Source of the DNA: Pristionchus mayeri
Taxonomy: Eukaryota; Nematoda; Chromadorea; Rhabditida; Neodiplogasteridae
Length of the DNA: 64,000 bases
Assembly (NCBI GenBank): GCA_036245805.1
Contig: BTRK01000003.1
Span: forward strand, 11,634,464-11,698,463
Direction: 5' to 3'
The position numbers were made by a program, and so were the translations under genes. Below, in pieces: positions 1 to 12,576 of the stretch (positions within the stretch are counted from its first letter, which is position 1; every line of letters starts with the position of its first letter). Below the pieces are notes generated by a model. The model was not told where the DNA came from. It did no database searches and saw only the letters and a program-made list of their open reading frames with translations.

Positions 1-1002
1 GTCTGTGTATTTGTCTGTCACGCTCGTTTTTCGTGAATAACTCGGCTCAAAAACATCGTCCAGACCCCGCACAGGTACCATTGTGACCGCCTTGCCCACC
101 GCTATCTTGTACATGTCTTACATCATCACTATGCAATATGACGCAATGGATATTTCGCAATATGTCGCAAATTGCGTTTTTCGGCTATAATTCGCTTCAA
201 ACTCGACGCCCAGACCCCGGACCTTGACCAATCGACTCCCCCGAGTGAGCTCTTTCTAAAATTGGTATTACATCATCTTTCTGAAATATGATGCAATAAT
301 AGGTTTTCGCCCATATCTTAATTCAAAGTGGTCGCCCAGACCCCGGACCTAGACCATTACACACCCCAGAAAGAGCTATTTCAAAATTTGATAACACTTC
401 ATCATTATGCAATAAGAAGCAATAATGGTGTTTTCGTCCATATCTCGCTTCAATGTGACTTCCCATCCGACCTTGACCAATCCCATCTTTTTTTCGGATC
501 GCCCGAGGCCTCACAAACCTTTTACAACGTTTTAAGCAGGCTCTCACCAGTCGCTTATAATTATTTGCATGCCTAAAACTGGTACTAAACGTGGTCCACT
601 GACATTCCATGCGGTTTTTTAAGCAAAAATGCTTCCCAACCTGCTCTCATCCCCCGCAGCGTGAGCCTTTTACAACGTTTTAAGCAGGCTCTCACCAGTC
701 GCTTACAATTATTTGCATGCCTAAAACTGGTACTAAACGTGGTCCACTGACATTCCATGCTGTTTTTAAGCAAAAATGCTTCCCAACCTGCTCTCATCCC
801 CCGCAGCGTGAGCGTTGCGAAAGGCTCGTGAGGCCTCGGGCGATCCGAAAAAGTTGGGATGGGGCGAAGCCCCATCCCAACTTTGCAACATTTTTTTAAA
901 GATGAGACTGGTGAGAGCTTAAAAGCAGGCTCTCACCAGTCTCCTTCGACTTTTGTCTTGAACACACAACCCAACTGTCACGTAGCGACCGAAGGTCGCT
1001 AG
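1..1002 (+). repeat. Repeat block with degenerate tandem units and CTAG hairpin 3' terminus
   Basis: Three degenerate units, each built around AGACCCCG followed by GCAATATGACGCAATAA-like text, start near 56, 207 and 333. A 148-base direct duplication follows (about 521-668 repeated from 669). A GC-rich hairpin lies at 851-882 (GGGATGGGGC/GCCCCATCCC). The block ends in the hairpin AGCGACC-GAA-GGTCGCT followed by AG, then TT, at 983-1,004. The same hairpin and CTAG|TT end recur at 57,312 (minus) and 59,134 (plus), so this is one repeat family with a fixed 3' end. A terminal hairpin, a CTAG end and insertion next to T suggest a Helitron/Helentron-type non-autonomous element. That class assignment is inference. 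The left end lies outside the window. Confidence 0.55.
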
Positions 1003-1335
1003 TTATAGAGCCAAAAAGTCGAATTATCTCAAATAAACTTAAAAAAAAGCATGCCCAATGAAATACATAGCTCGATTCGCCTTTAATTTCTGCTCGGGTA
1101 CGCGAAATTGCATGCTTCTTGCGTCAAATCTAGCCAATATACACATAGAAACCCCGTTTCGGCCGGAAGTGACAAGGCACCACACCGAATCCCAATGAAC
1201 GAATTATGCAAAATGATGTTGTCCATTGTGTTCAAAACCTACCCCAGAAATGATGTTTTTGGCGAAGTTGAGGTTTCGAGCTGTTCCAAGGTCTTGTCGA
1301 ATCTATAGCAAACGGTCTCATATAACAGTCCGAAC

Positions 1336-2468
1336 TATATGAGAGGAATCGCTAGAGAATCGACCACTCCGCGGCAGTAGAATTCAAGTTGATCCTATCG
1401 GGCTGATATTTTCCATCTAGTATTTCAAATAACGCGTTTTCAAATTACGTCGTCAGAAATTTTATATTGGTCGTCATCGTCGAGTTTCAGAAGGCCAAAC
1501 TTGGCACTATCATTTTCCGACAGTCAAATCGCGCACATTGAAATGATTATAACATCGTTTAAAATTGAGATAGAACGCCGTTCTTTTTTCCAACGAAAGC
1601 TAAGATAATGCTCTAAAACTTTCATGTTGAGGTCATCACTCCTGCTCCTCACCCTGGTGAGAGGCGGTCGGGTGCACTAAAAGCTCTACATTTCTATACA
1701 AGTGCCGTATCGATAGGTCAATTTTGAACAAATTTACTTATTTGCAAGTTTTTGTTGTATACTTCAGTTGAAATAAGGTGTTTCCAGGTTCCCCGTTTCC
1801 CTGGGAAGTTTAAAGGGTCATTTCTACGTTAATTAGAAGTGTTTTAGCACATATAGGCCAAGCTCTCATGTCGAGAAAGGCATGAAAATCGATTTTCGAT
1901 TTTCGGGTCCGGTCGTAATTTTGACCCAATGGAAGCACTGACTGATTATAATTATATTTAATTATAATTATAATTACGAGGCTGGAAATAATTATAGATG
2001 TTTTTTTGGATGATTTTCGAAGTATTTGAGCCCAATTACGGGCTTTGGTTTTTACATGTACTACAACTTAAGCATGATAACCCAATTTTTTTCCCAATTT
2101 TTATTTGCAAAGTTAGTTCACTTTTGGTGCACCCGACCGCCCCTCACCAGGGTGAGGGGCAGGAATGATGACCTCAACATGAAAGTTTTAGAGCATGCTG
2201 ATAGCTTTCTTTGGAAAAAAGATCGTCATTCTATCTCAATTTTAAACGATCATTTCAATGTGCGCGATTTGACCGTCGAAAAGTGGTAGTACCAAGTTTG
2301 GCCTTCTGAATCTCGACGATGACCAATATCAAAATTCTGACGACGTAGTTTGAAAGAGCATCATTCGAAATATCAGGTGTTAAAATTTCAGCACGATAGG
2401 GCCAACTTGAATTCTACTGCCGCTGAGACCCCTCAAATGGTCGATTCTCTATCGATTCCTCTCATATA
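1336..2468. mobile_element. Fold-back (long inverted repeat) element, TATATGAG family
   Basis: The two ends are inverted copies starting TATATGAGAGGAATCGC, followed inward by matching text over nearly the whole 1.13 kb, with the centre near 1,900. The short open frames inside are mirror images of each other and not genes. Four other members lie at 25,631, 54,853, 58,187 and 60,504. No transposase is present, so the element is non-autonomous. Confidence 0.8.
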
Positions 2469-2884
2469 TCACTTACTTGATTGCTCCACTGATTCCCGAT
2501 CTCTGTAGAGAAGAAATTTTTTCGGATCGACTTTTTGAAGATCCATTTATGCAATCGACTCTGAAATGTTACTGGATAATTTATGGAAATTAAATATGGA
2601 AACACTAAGTACATACTCGCGTGAAGAGAAAACAGTAACACGCTAAACGAGTAAACAAATAGGCAGGGTGAGGAGTGTGGCGTCATGATCAAATCGCAAA
2701 CGCAAAGCCCATAAATCAGAGAGAAGGGCAGATCGTGGAACAGATGCGAAGACACTAGCAAAATCGAAAGGGTAGTATTGCGTTGGAAGTGGCTAAATCG
2801 TTTACATCACTTTCCTACCATTCGATGGTTTTTGCTCAAACCAAAATTCAAATTGTGCGCCTTTCGTAAAAAGATTGCTGATTA

Positions 2885-3356
2885 TAGACGGGGCGCCAAA
2901 ATTACCCGGACTGATGTTTGCATTTGCTTCCCAACTTTGGAATAGAACTTGAGTTATACGGTTCATGGTTTTGTTTATCAACTATCTGGGCAATATTAAA
3001 ATTTTAACGATTTTTCAAGAGGCCTCATTTCGCTCTCTCACAAGCCTTGAGTTTCTTAGCATACCCGACTGACAATTCCCGGACGTAATCATCATGTATT
3101 CCGTGCCATACTTTGAGAATGGCAACATTGAAGTGTCGAGCACTTGTTAGGGGACATGTTGAACTACATCACCCCCAAACATTGAAGTAGAGGGGCGGAG
3201 ATCAGAGGAGTTCGGGGGGCAATCAGACAGAATGATTAATCGGGTATATGGGTGTCCAGAGACTATTTTTTCTTGTGAGTGACAGCGCGCACATCGATTG
3301 GGCCGTGGGTCCACACAATATTGAATTCAGTCCGGGTAATTTTGACGCACCGTGTA
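2885..3356. mobile_element. Short MITE with about 28-base terminal inverted repeats
   Basis: The left end reads GGGGCGCCAAAATTACCCGG and the right end carries the inverse with a few mismatches (CCGGGTAATTTTGACGCACC). Both are flanked by TATA. The interior of about 470 bases has no coding sequence. The TA-flanked terminal repeats fit a Tc1/mariner-type non-autonomous element. Confidence 0.6.
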
Positions 3357-4339
3357 TAACGAAGTATTAAAACACTACTATAACACAATCTGTTCACAGG
3401 GGGTTTATGAAAGTCTCTGCTCGGTAGCCATATTTAAGCTTGGTTATCGAAAGATACTATAAATGATAAATGACACGTTCTTTGCAGACGTCCAGCGATA
3501 ACCTTTGAGGGTGACAGCAAGCTGCTAACATAAAGTGGACTAAGGGGATCAGAATGAGATGGAAGGGGATAGAGAGGACATTAACGCTGGCAATAAATTA
3601 GAGGAAGATGGGGCAGATGTGGTGCAACAGCCTTCAGTTGCTTTGATCCTGGGAAGAGAGAGGAAGGAAGAGGGACGAACCAGTGTCCCAATTGCACTTT
3701 GCCTCATTCAATCCCCTTCCCCTCTTCTTCTCCCTCTCCCCTTCTCTCACTTGCTCTTTGTTTCTCTCTGCTTCCTTTGAGGCGATCAAGCGATAAGGAC
3801 GAACGATTCAATTGATGGATGAACCCATTTACGCGGTTTTCTTCGAAACAGCTAACTAAATTATTCACAACAGTTGAGATGAAAAAAAGAAATTGACATG
3901 AATCAATAGAGCAAATTGGGATGTGGAAATTTATGGATGGTTTGGCGTTATTGGATTGTCACATTTATCATCGGGATACATTACATGGGTTTGGAATGCA
4001 ACAAAGCGTTATATCGAATTCCTTTATCAGTTTTCCGCAAAATACACAAAAATAGAGAAGTAAACTTGAAACTATATTTCTAAAAAATAAGGACATCACA
4101 TTCTGCAATATCACTCCTAACCGATTGTATCATATGACGATAGTCATGACGATACTATGTATGTTTGTCCAGGAGTAACAATGGGGAATTAATGAGGCAA
4201 ATTGAGAAGGAACTCAAGGGTTATCCAAAATAGTTCAAAAGATACAGCAAAAACAACTGAAACAAAAATATATGTACAGACAATAATTCTCCAAAATAAT
4301 ATTTATTTCCTCGTGTGAATTCCACTTTAAAGGAGTGCT

Positions 4340-4650
4340 CCAGGGAATAAATGTTACGGAGTCCCAACACGAAAATCCTGCGCTCTCTGTGGGAAACTGT
4401 AGCGAATCTAGCCCAAGCGAGAGGAGGTAATTATGTTGAGCAAGTGAAACGTAAAGGAACTAGCCGCGACCCTGCGCTTTCAAACAACTTCGCACGCATG
4501 TAAATTGCATCAGAGGTGTCAGTGAAACTTCAAACAAAGTGCTTTCTGTTCGTGTGAGTGAGCTCGACAACATCCTCGTTGTCACTATAGGCGACTGGAC
4601 ATTCCCCGGAGCTCCCCTTTAATGGGAAGTAACATCACTTTAGGAGGAGT
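4340..4650. repeat. Dispersed repeat, copy 1
   Basis: It shares ordered blocks (GGGAAACTGTAGCGAA, CTTTCAAACAACTTCGC, GTGAGTGAGCT, then a CACTATAGGCG-like block) with 9,905-10,150 inside the helicase gene. The copies are clearly diverged. No coding potential is seen and the family is not recognised. Confidence 0.5.
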
Positions 4651-4776
4651 GGAGCGAAGAATGTGGAACAATCTGATGATCGAATTCGGAGACACTCTCA
4701 TGTGATCAGCACGGAGAATTAATCACAAAACTATGATATTGCAATCAATAAGAGATACTTCTTCAGTTACTGAACA

Positions 4777-5491
4777 TATCACGCCTCTCACGAGAGATTC
4801 GAACAGACTGTGGGACAGGGCCATTTTCGGCATTTGGGTTTTCAACGGTATTGGGCTTCCCTAGGTCCAACTAAGTCCCCCATAATCGGAAAAGTCTTTG
4901 CGACCGTCCCTCATCGAGCTGCTGCACCGGTCGCAGTCTCAGCTCGGACTTTGTTGATGGCTTATCACCCTTAAAAATTAAGCTACCTCGCTCGTTTTTC
5001 GTTTCCCCGGCTAACTTTTCATGCTCTCTCGGCCTATGCAGTTCATTTGGTCATATCTTGTCTAGTTAAGGCACTAGGTTCAACGCGCATTTACTCGAAA
5101 TCTGTATGAATGTGGTTATCAATTTTTCTATGGTAGATGCGTCTTGTCGAGACGTTTTCGAGTAAATACGCGTTGAACCTAGTGCCTTAACTAGATAAGA
5201 TATGTCCAAATGAAATACATAGGCCGATAGAGCATAACAAATTAGCCGGGGAAACGAAAAATGAGCGAGGTAGCTCAATTGTGAAGACTGATACGGCATC
5301 AACGAAGTCGGGGGTGAGATGGCGACCGGGGTGCAGCAACTCGAAGACGGATGGTCGCAAAGACTTTTCCGTTTGCGGGAGACTTAGTTGGACCTAGGGA
5401 AGCCCAAAACTGTTGAAAACCCTAATGCCGAAAATGCCCCTGTCCCAAGATCAGCCATTTTGAGTTGATCCTCTCGTGAGAGGCGTGATAT
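4777..5491. mobile_element. Fold-back element, TATCACGCCTCTCACG family
   Basis: The ends are inverted copies (TATCACGCCTCTCACG at left; its complement at 5,476-5,490). The arms match through the CCCTAGGTCCAACTAAGTC and GACTTTTCCG-type blocks, with a symmetric centre near 5,130. A second member of the family is at 24,661-25,625. No transposase is present. Confidence 0.75.
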
Positions 5492-6057
5492 GCTTGGTAA
5501 AGTGCGAAAAATCGAAATCGCACTAAACGTGCCCACATGCAGTACTCGACGAGCATGGCTCGGGTGCCACATACGCCACATACATAAAAATGCATATTTC
5601 AAAAAGCTGTGGTGAAAGCATACGATTCCATTAGTTTGATTATGCTTTATTCGATCACCAAAGTATATCATTATGGCATATGGCAATAATCAAACATAAA
5701 AAATAAAAACACCTTTTTTTAAAAAATTTTTGAACAATATGCGAAACGGTGGAAATGTTACATGCAAATCTAATGAGACCAAAAATTGTAACGACCACGG
5801 AAATTGTAAAAATAAAAGCATGGACGGAAAACAGCAAAATTGATTCTAAATTGAAAACAAATGAGTAAGCCTGATAACATTTTTAAAACACTTAAAAGGA
5901 TGACATTTGGTGAAAAATTACAAATGAGTTCTCAAATTCCTAGAATATTCCTGATGTAAGAAAATATATGACATAGAAACGAAATAGCGACCAACAAACG
6001 GACAAAAGGTTGCTTAACGCAATATGGAAAATAATTTGCAACATAACTTAACATAAT
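5492..6057. other. AT-rich spacer, nothing recognised
   Basis: This is AT-rich sequence between the fold-back element and the stop codon of the USP part of the minus-strand gene. No exon or repeat was recognised. Confidence 0.4.
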
Positions 6058-8529
6058 TTAAAGCTCTTCGAAAACCAAAACTCGGAAGCCGACAAATTTA
6101 AGCGGACGACTCGTTTTCCTAAAAACCGATAAGTCGTCTGCAACGGACCACCCTTTCGGCATTTTTCTCCACGAAACAACATGTCTGCTCCTTCCTCCGC
6201 CGGTTGAGGAATAATGTATTCCACCGCTCAGTTTGTAATGCTTTCCTGAATAAATGTTGTGTTCTCTTTTCAAAATTCGAATATTACCGTATATTTCTGT
6301 TTTGTTAGTAGTATTATTAGCGGAAATGCCATTTAGTTTAAATTCTCGAAATTGGAGAATTCCTGATGTGTCCGCAGCGGGTTCGCACATCTGAGGAACA
6401 ACGAGCAAATAGCGAGGCATCTAGAATGTTTGGACAAATTTCGGCTTAGCAAATTTGTAGCTGATTCAACTGACCCTTTTAGCAACTACTTTGAATTGAA
6501 TATCGTCCGCTGTTCGTTTCTGGCAGCTTGCGGGGTGAAAATATTGATTAAATTCCCTGAGTCGAGCAGCTTCAACATGCTGTTCGATCGTCCACGGAAG
6601 CTCGTCTTTCCGGGCGAATTGTAACTAAAGTAACGTTTTGTTGCAAATACTCATTGCACAACACATATTTAATTGAACTTACAAATCGTCGAGGGGTTGT
6701 TTTAATCGAAAAATAATACCGAATATCGATCACATGAAGCTCTCATCTTCTTCTTATTCGAAAATCCACAGCGTTTGCATTTGGCGTACTCAACCTCGAA
6801 CTCAAAATGTTTCTGAAATGTGTTAATTTCTATAATATATGCCAAATATATGAGGCCGTTTGCCTAAGAATCGAGCAGATCTGAGTGTTTCTGGCACAGG
6901 CAAAAAATCTCAATTCTCTCTAACTTTGTGTTTTGGGGTTATGGACGGTGCTGAAAACGATAGACATATCCATTTTGTTCTTGGAGCCTCCGTTGGCTCC
7001 AGACGGCGTCACGTTGAAAACTCGTTTTTACGCATATCTGACCTCTCCGTGGTGCTAATTTTACGCGACAAAGGTTCCCGGGGTAGAATTTGATGGCGAT
7101 CACTCCTATATATTTCATTTTTCATAGATTATTAAAATTATTTTTAAAAATTCAACTTTTCGCGTTGGCAAAAGTAAATTGGGAGACCTACATCAAAAGA
7201 ACCGGCTTTGAAGAGAGGATTAAGAATATGTGTTTACAGCCAATTTCGTTCACGGCTTTGCAAGATTGGAGTGAAATAGTGAGTCCAGTTTGACGAAATG
7301 CGATGCGTCCACTCATCTCTCCCCAGTCCCTCCCCCTGGCAGTTCACAACCCCCTCCTCGCTCTCTCTCATACACACACTCGCTCTCCTCTCCTGCCGAT
7401 CTGGGCTCACTATTTCACTCCAATCTTTCATAGCCGTGAACGAAATTGGCTGTAAAAACAGATTCTTAATCCTCTCTTCAAAGCCGGTTCTTTTGATGTA
7501 GGTCTCCCAACTTACTTTTGCCAACGCGAAAAGTTGAATCTTTAAAAATAATTTTAATAATTCATGAAATATGAAATATATAGGAGTGATCGCCATCAAA
7601 TTCTACCCCGGGAACCTTTGTCGCGTAAAATTAGCACCACGGAGAGGTCAGATATGCGTAAAAACGAGTTTTCAACGTGACGCCGTCTGGAGCCAACGGA
7701 GGCTCCAAGAACAAAATGGATATGTCTATCGTTTTCAGCACCGTCGATAACCCCAAAACACAAAGTTAGAGAGAATTGACATTTTTGGCTTGTGCCGACA
7801 CTTGCTCGATTCTTAGGCAAACGGCCTCATATGTAAAATATGTTGATTCGACAAATATTTCATAACTAACCTTTATATTCGTATCCATTCTGGATATTAT
7901 CGCAAGGAGGAACTCAGAAGGGTCTTGCTGTCCCACTTCGAATGCAGGGAAGAGGTGGCGCAGGCGCTGAGGCGCAAACCGGCTAGATAAAGTTCTCTGG
8001 GATGCCTCCAATAGGAGCTCCACGACATCGTTGGCGGTTCCGTGATCTGAGAACTCTTGGACCAGAGGCTTTAGCGAGAGCACCATGTTGACTGCTGCAT
8101 TGGCGAAGCATTGCGTTTTAGCCTCGTTATCGAAGGCGTAGGCCTCCTGAAAAGCTTTAATCTTTAACATTTGATCTTTGATCTTCATTAGTTGCTCATC
8201 ACAAACCTCGTCATCGCCTTCGCTTTCTTCGTCGATTGCATTATGCATCTTCACGCAGGCTTCAAGTACAGTGGCGGCCTGAAATGATGAGCTACTAATT
8301 GAAAGACGAAACGTTCACCGATTTTACAAATTTCTTTGAAATGTTGGTATCCAATTTTTTTTTTTAAATAGAAGCAACAACTACAAATTTAAATACACTC
8401 ACCATTAACAATTCGTCAACAAAAATATTTTTCCTCTGTTCATATCCTTGTAATTCACTTGTTTTCCATGGAATATTGTCCGATAACTCTGTCGTGACAT
8501 CTAGTTGTTTCTCTAATTGTTCAAAGGCG
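6058..8529 (-). pseudogene. Ubiquitin-specific protease (peptidase C19) part of helicase-USP fusion gene
   Basis: These exons continue directly from the helicase exons and end at a TAA. Proposed exons: 8,403-8,529; 7,871-8,278; 6,683-6,812; 6,475-6,624; 6,058-6,420. Exon 7,871-8,278 has a Cys box (QCFANAAVN) and, about 65 residues on, the QQD box (VGQQDPSEFL). Exon 6,683-6,812 has zinc-finger-like CKRCGF. The last exon opens with RYLLVVPQ and has a His box (KLSGGIHYSS..., then SRHVVSW), followed by W and D residues of the usual USP tail. The known USP role is cleavage of ubiquitin from proteins by a Cys-His-Asp/Asn triad. The reading frame slips near 6,690-6,710, so this copy may be dead. The fold-back at 6,848-7,832 sits in the intron between the QQD and zinc parts. 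The family call is good; functionality is doubtful. Confidence 0.75.
6848..7832. mobile_element. Fold-back element, TATGAGGCCGTTTGCC family
   Basis: Its arms of about 430 bases are inverted copies starting TATGAGGCCGTTTGCCTAAG at both ends, with a pyrimidine-rich loop near 7,310-7,400. It lies in an intron of the USP part of the minus-strand gene. Paired open frames in the two arms are symmetric by-products. A relative is at 11,760-12,435. Confidence 0.8.
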
Positions 8530-8588
8530 CTGCAAATTCTAAATCTTGCTAATACATACGATTAATTGTTTTGCGATTGTGAACCTAC

Positions 8589-10569
8589 CTGGAAGAAGAA
8601 TACTCCTTGTTGATGTTCTCCGACATCAGTTCAACATGTCGTTCGTCGTTCGGAATAGGCAACGGGTCGCGGAGAATCGACTTGCGCAGCTCGTTGTACT
8701 TTTGAAGTTTCGTTTTGCAGCACTTTATTTTCTCCGGATACCAGTCCATCATATGCAATCCTTAATGAAAATCTACTGAAAAAAATCTGGTGAAAACCTA
8801 ACCTAAATGCCAACTAATGTTAAATGTTAAATGTAACCCCCCTTAGTGCAAAAATAGATTATTGTCGTGTACGGTAATTCCATGGAGCTTAGTTTTCGCC
8901 CACCTTTTCTCGTTGTCACTCTGCTCAGCGCTACAAATCCTAGTCCGGGTACATTGAAGTTTTTCGTGGAAATAATGGCGTTCTTCAGAGTCATTCCTTG
9001 GCACTTATGCACAGTAGCAGCGAAGGCCATTTTGACTGGGAATTGGCGACTTCCTTCGCAGTTAATCTGCAATTTTCGCTCCAATCACTGTTAATATTTA
9101 AGAACATCTTTGGAAATATCGGAAATGGAAATATGGAAACATGATAAAGATATGAAATATACTTTTCATTATTATCATACACTATGAGGATATGGTCAAC
9201 AATTGAGCTTACTCTTTCAATTTTTTCAGTTCTCGCATGTCCATCGAACATGATTTCGAGTGAGGTGACGTTGCCAGCGTTGTTCTTGTTGATTCGCTCG
9301 AGTTTCCCGGTAGCTCCATTTACAAGACCTTTCTCCAGGTTCATGTTTCTGCGAAGCATAATTCGTCCTGGGGCGTTTAAGCGTTCGTTTGTTCGACTAA
9401 TAATATACACTCGCATCTTGAACTCGAGACTGTAACTTCTCCCCATCCCCATCTGGTAAGTAAATCTCAGGATTTGAAGAAACATACATTTTTAGTTCTT
9501 ATCAGGAATTTAGTGATTTATAATGCAATTAAATATATTATTTAAATAATTGTATTACCACCAATGGCAACTTTCAGCATTGTATCCAGTGATTTGTCGT
9601 CGGCGTAATCTTCCTCTAGCAAAATATTTGGACACTTCGACTTTGAGCAAGTTTCTTCAGGGATGTCCTCCGAAGTCATGTTCTCCATTATTAGATTGTT
9701 GAAGGTGTCGACTTCTTCGTTCGTGTAGAATAGCGCCATCACGGTGGGATCCGATGCCTGCTTGTGCAGGAAAAAAGTAGCAGCTCGCTCCATCGTGACT
9801 TCAGTCTCTCCGCTTGCAGGATTGATTAGCCTTAAATTGTATATTTTTATCAAAATTAGTCTTCTTGTAAAATGAATGCGGGGAATGAATGCGAGGGAGT
9901 CACACCACAAAAATTCAGATCTCTCAGTGGTAAACTGTAGCGAAATTGCTCAAATATGCGGTAGCTAAGTAGAGCAAGTGAGCATAAATCAACCATGCGC
10001 TATCATCCGCTTTCAATCAACTTCGCGCGTATGTGAATAGCATGAGATGAGTCTGTGCAACTTCGCGCAAAGTACTTTATGGTTGGGTGAGTGAGCTGTA
10101 CTTCGCGTTCACTATGGGTGTCTGAACATTCGCCGGAGTACCTGTAGAGAAGAGAGATTGAATCACATCATCTTATAATCGGTGTCAATACCCTAATCAA
10201 ATATTGAATTACATGCAAACATGATTCGTTAATCATATAATTATTGTGTAACAGTCGTTTACCTCGATTCGATGGACTCGATATCTTGTTCAGTTAGTGC
10301 TCCGATGCGGGCTCTTAGCATCATGTCAATGAATGAGCCTTGCTTTTGCCGCATATTTGTCTTCAGTTCATTGTATTCGAATTGGTCAAATATATTTAAT
10401 GATCCGGACCAGGTTTCCTACAATATAATAATCAACAATTAACATATTAAGTTTTCCCAATACCTCAACTTTCTCATAAATCATCTTCCCCTTAACCGGC
10501 GAAAGTTACAACAAATCAATGTCATAATATGTTTCCCTCCAAATAGTTCTCTGGATGCACAAATTTGCT
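8589..10569 (-). pseudogene. PIF1-type helicase, C-terminal half (motifs III-VI), of helicase-USP gene
   Basis: Proposed exons: about 10,460-10,569 (degraded), 10,263-10,417, 9,559-9,830, 9,213-9,452, about 8,880-9,085, and 8,589-8,760. The first keeps SRELFGGKHI and, in another frame, VKGKMIYEKVE, but the motif III stretch between them (normally GDFRQLPP) is damaged. Next come NMRQK...RIGALTEQDIESIESR, then LFYTNEEVDTFNNLI, MLRRNMNLEKGLVNGATG, and QFPVKMAFAATVHKCQGMTL...GLGFVALSRV (helicase motifs V and VI). The last exon (DWYPEKIKCCK) is a linker to the USP part. Some exon joins need a frame change (9,452 and 9,085), so decay is likely. Proteins of this family unwind DNA using ATP. The gene is continuous with 14,428-16,378 upstream and 6,058-8,529 downstream. 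Confidence 0.75.
9905..10150. repeat. Dispersed repeat, copy 2 (in helicase intron)
   Basis: Matches 4,340-4,650 in block order (GTAAACTGTAGCGAAATTG, CTTTCAATCAACTTCGCGC, GTGAGTGAGCT). It lies in the 430-base intron between exons 9,559-9,830 and 10,263-10,417, which is unusually long for this gene. Confidence 0.5.
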
Positions 10570-10603
10570 GAAAAAAAGTTATGTTTTCAGTGCAACAAAC
10601 CTA

Positions 10604-12532
10604 TCAGGTTGGTCATAAAGTTTTATCCGATTTTAACCAATATGCATTTTGGCATCTCCCTTCGTTCGTTTTTGCCCAATCAACTTAGGTCTTTTAGTGG
10701 TATATAGGGGCGTCTAAACTCTCTTCAGTGCACACTATCATAAATCTGTCCGCCAAAGGAAACGAATACAGCCATGTCCCAAACTTCATGTGAGCGACCT
10801 ACACCCTGACTTTTTGAAGGATCAGAATTTCATTTACAACAGAGATATGACCCAATCTTTGCCACAGTAGTAAAGCACAATGGTCACATGTCGCATCGGT
10901 AATATTGATACTGGTCAGCCTCGAAGGGCCCATTAGAGATAGACGCGTAATCCGAGTTTGGGGTTTCATGACACTTGCCAAGATAAATTTTGGAGTACTA
11001 TATCTATACCGACAGTTATTAAGATTCCAATTATTTATGATTGTGAACTACCTTTCCAGTACAAGTCACAATTCCCTTTGGGAGAATATGGGGCTCTTCA
11101 TTCATGAACAGGGTACTTCTGATTTTAGGTGTCCAAATTTGAACATAAAAATACATACTTTTGGCGTTTTTGTGCTAGCCCGGTGGTTTGAGGAGCGGTA
11201 ATTTCGTGCTCAAATTATTGAACAACCCATACCCTATCCCTCATAAATTTGGAATATTATGGGGGTCGCTACTTTTTCTAGGGTGATCCGTGTCCGAAGA
11301 CCCCCCATGTTAGGTATATCGGCATTTATATCGGAAAATAATTGGCAGACAATCACTTTTTTAGACGAGAAAGCCAAGTGGGCTCTTAAATATGTATGTA
11401 ATATAGAACCCTAAAGTATTGATGATAGCGCCCATAGGTAGGTGTCCGTCTCGTCAATCCTCGAAACAGGTCATTTATTCGAAAGAACTCTGATTTTTCT
11501 AAATGTCCATGATTCATTGACCTGCACGAAGCAGATAACGAATTCAGCAGCTCTCTTTTTGCTACTAGGTAGTGCACGACTAGTCCTTTATGATCAACTT
11601 TGTGAGCCTCCATCGAAAAATTTCTCTGCGAAGTACAGCAACTTTAAGGAAAATCTTATTTTTTGTGAAAAATTCAAAGTTACGCAGGCCTATATTTCTC
11701 GCACAGTAGAGATACATGCCCCATTTCAACGATAATATTCAAAAAGCCGAACATGTCCCTATATGAGGGCGTTTGCGTAAGAATCGAGCAAAGGTAAGAA
11801 TCTCCATTTTCGTCCATTTTGGCGCCGGGAAACCGAAAATTGAAAGCTTTTTGTGCACGAACTCTGGGGAAAACGACGAGAAAATGGCGAGACAAGGGAT
11901 ACGCGAGAGATGGGAAGGGGGTCATAAACTGCCAGAGGGGAAATCGAGGAGGGAGAGGGGAGAGTAAGTGTCGTTTCTCCAGTTTTTTCCAGATTTCGGC
12001 TCACTAAAAGCTTTCAATTTTCAATTTCCCGGCGCGAAAATGGACGAAAATAGAGATTCTGAATCCTCTCGCCACGGCGAATCCAACCATGTAACTCGCT
12101 AAGCACGTTTTGGACTTAGAAAAAAGTTGAATTTTTAAAATTTATTTCAATAATTCATGAAAAATGAAGTAGATATCCGTAATCAGCATCGAATTCTACC
12201 CCAGACACCTCACTCGCGTAATTTTAGCACTTTCCGGAGAGGCGATATACGCGAAAACTGTTTTCGACGTGACGCCGTCTGGAGCCGACGAAGGCTCTGG
12301 GGGCAAAAGGAGTGTGCCCATCGTCTTCAGCACATTCGATTACCCCAAAACACGAAATTTTAGAGAATCGACATTTTTTGGCTGTGCCGAATCCATTCGG
12401 ATCTGCCCGATTCTTAGGCAAACAGGCTCATATATCGACATCATGACTATATGTGAGCCAAACAAATGATACGAACTCAAAGTTGGTGTCGGAAATCGGA
12501 CAAAACTTTATGACCAACCTAATACTATAACA
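10604..12532. mobile_element. Mariner-type non-autonomous element with nested fold-back
   Basis: It begins TCAGGTTGGTCATAAAGTTT after a TA and ends with the inverse (AAACTTTATGACCAACCTAA) followed by a TA. These are mariner-style terminal repeats, resembling the TTAGGTTG starts at 47,052 and 52,202. The 1.9 kb interior has no readable transposase and includes the fold-back at 11,760-12,435. It sits between the two halves of the helicase gene. Confidence 0.7.
11760..12435. mobile_element. Fold-back element nested in the mariner-type element
   Basis: The ends are inverted (TATATGAGGGCGTTTGCGTA at left; the complement of TATATGAGCCTGTTTGCC at right), with a partly symmetric interior. It is related to 6,848-7,832 by the TTTGC..AAGAATCGAGC end and the GACGCCGTCTGGAGCC block. 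It is nested, so it is younger than the host element. Confidence 0.65.
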
Positions 12533-12576
12533 CATGTATCACGAGTCGATGAAGCAAAAACATCACCATCGCGAAC

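Larger units (their letters stand above)
2469..4776. other. Gene-poor spacer
   Basis: No convincing exon was found. The stretch contains the MITE at 2,885-3,356, a pyrimidine-rich tract near 3,715-3,770 and, at about 4,340-4,650, a diverged copy of a sequence that recurs in the helicase gene intron at 9,905-10,150. The small open frames lack splice context or family motifs. Confidence 0.5.

Noticed and set aside
3559..3780. 73-codon plus-strand frame
   Set aside because: Low-complexity CT-rich composition creates the open frame; no splice sites or motif support it.
6860..7820. Paired open frames in both arms of the fold-back at 6,848-7,832
   Set aside because: They are the same inverted-repeat sequence read twice; there is no splice context and no family motif.
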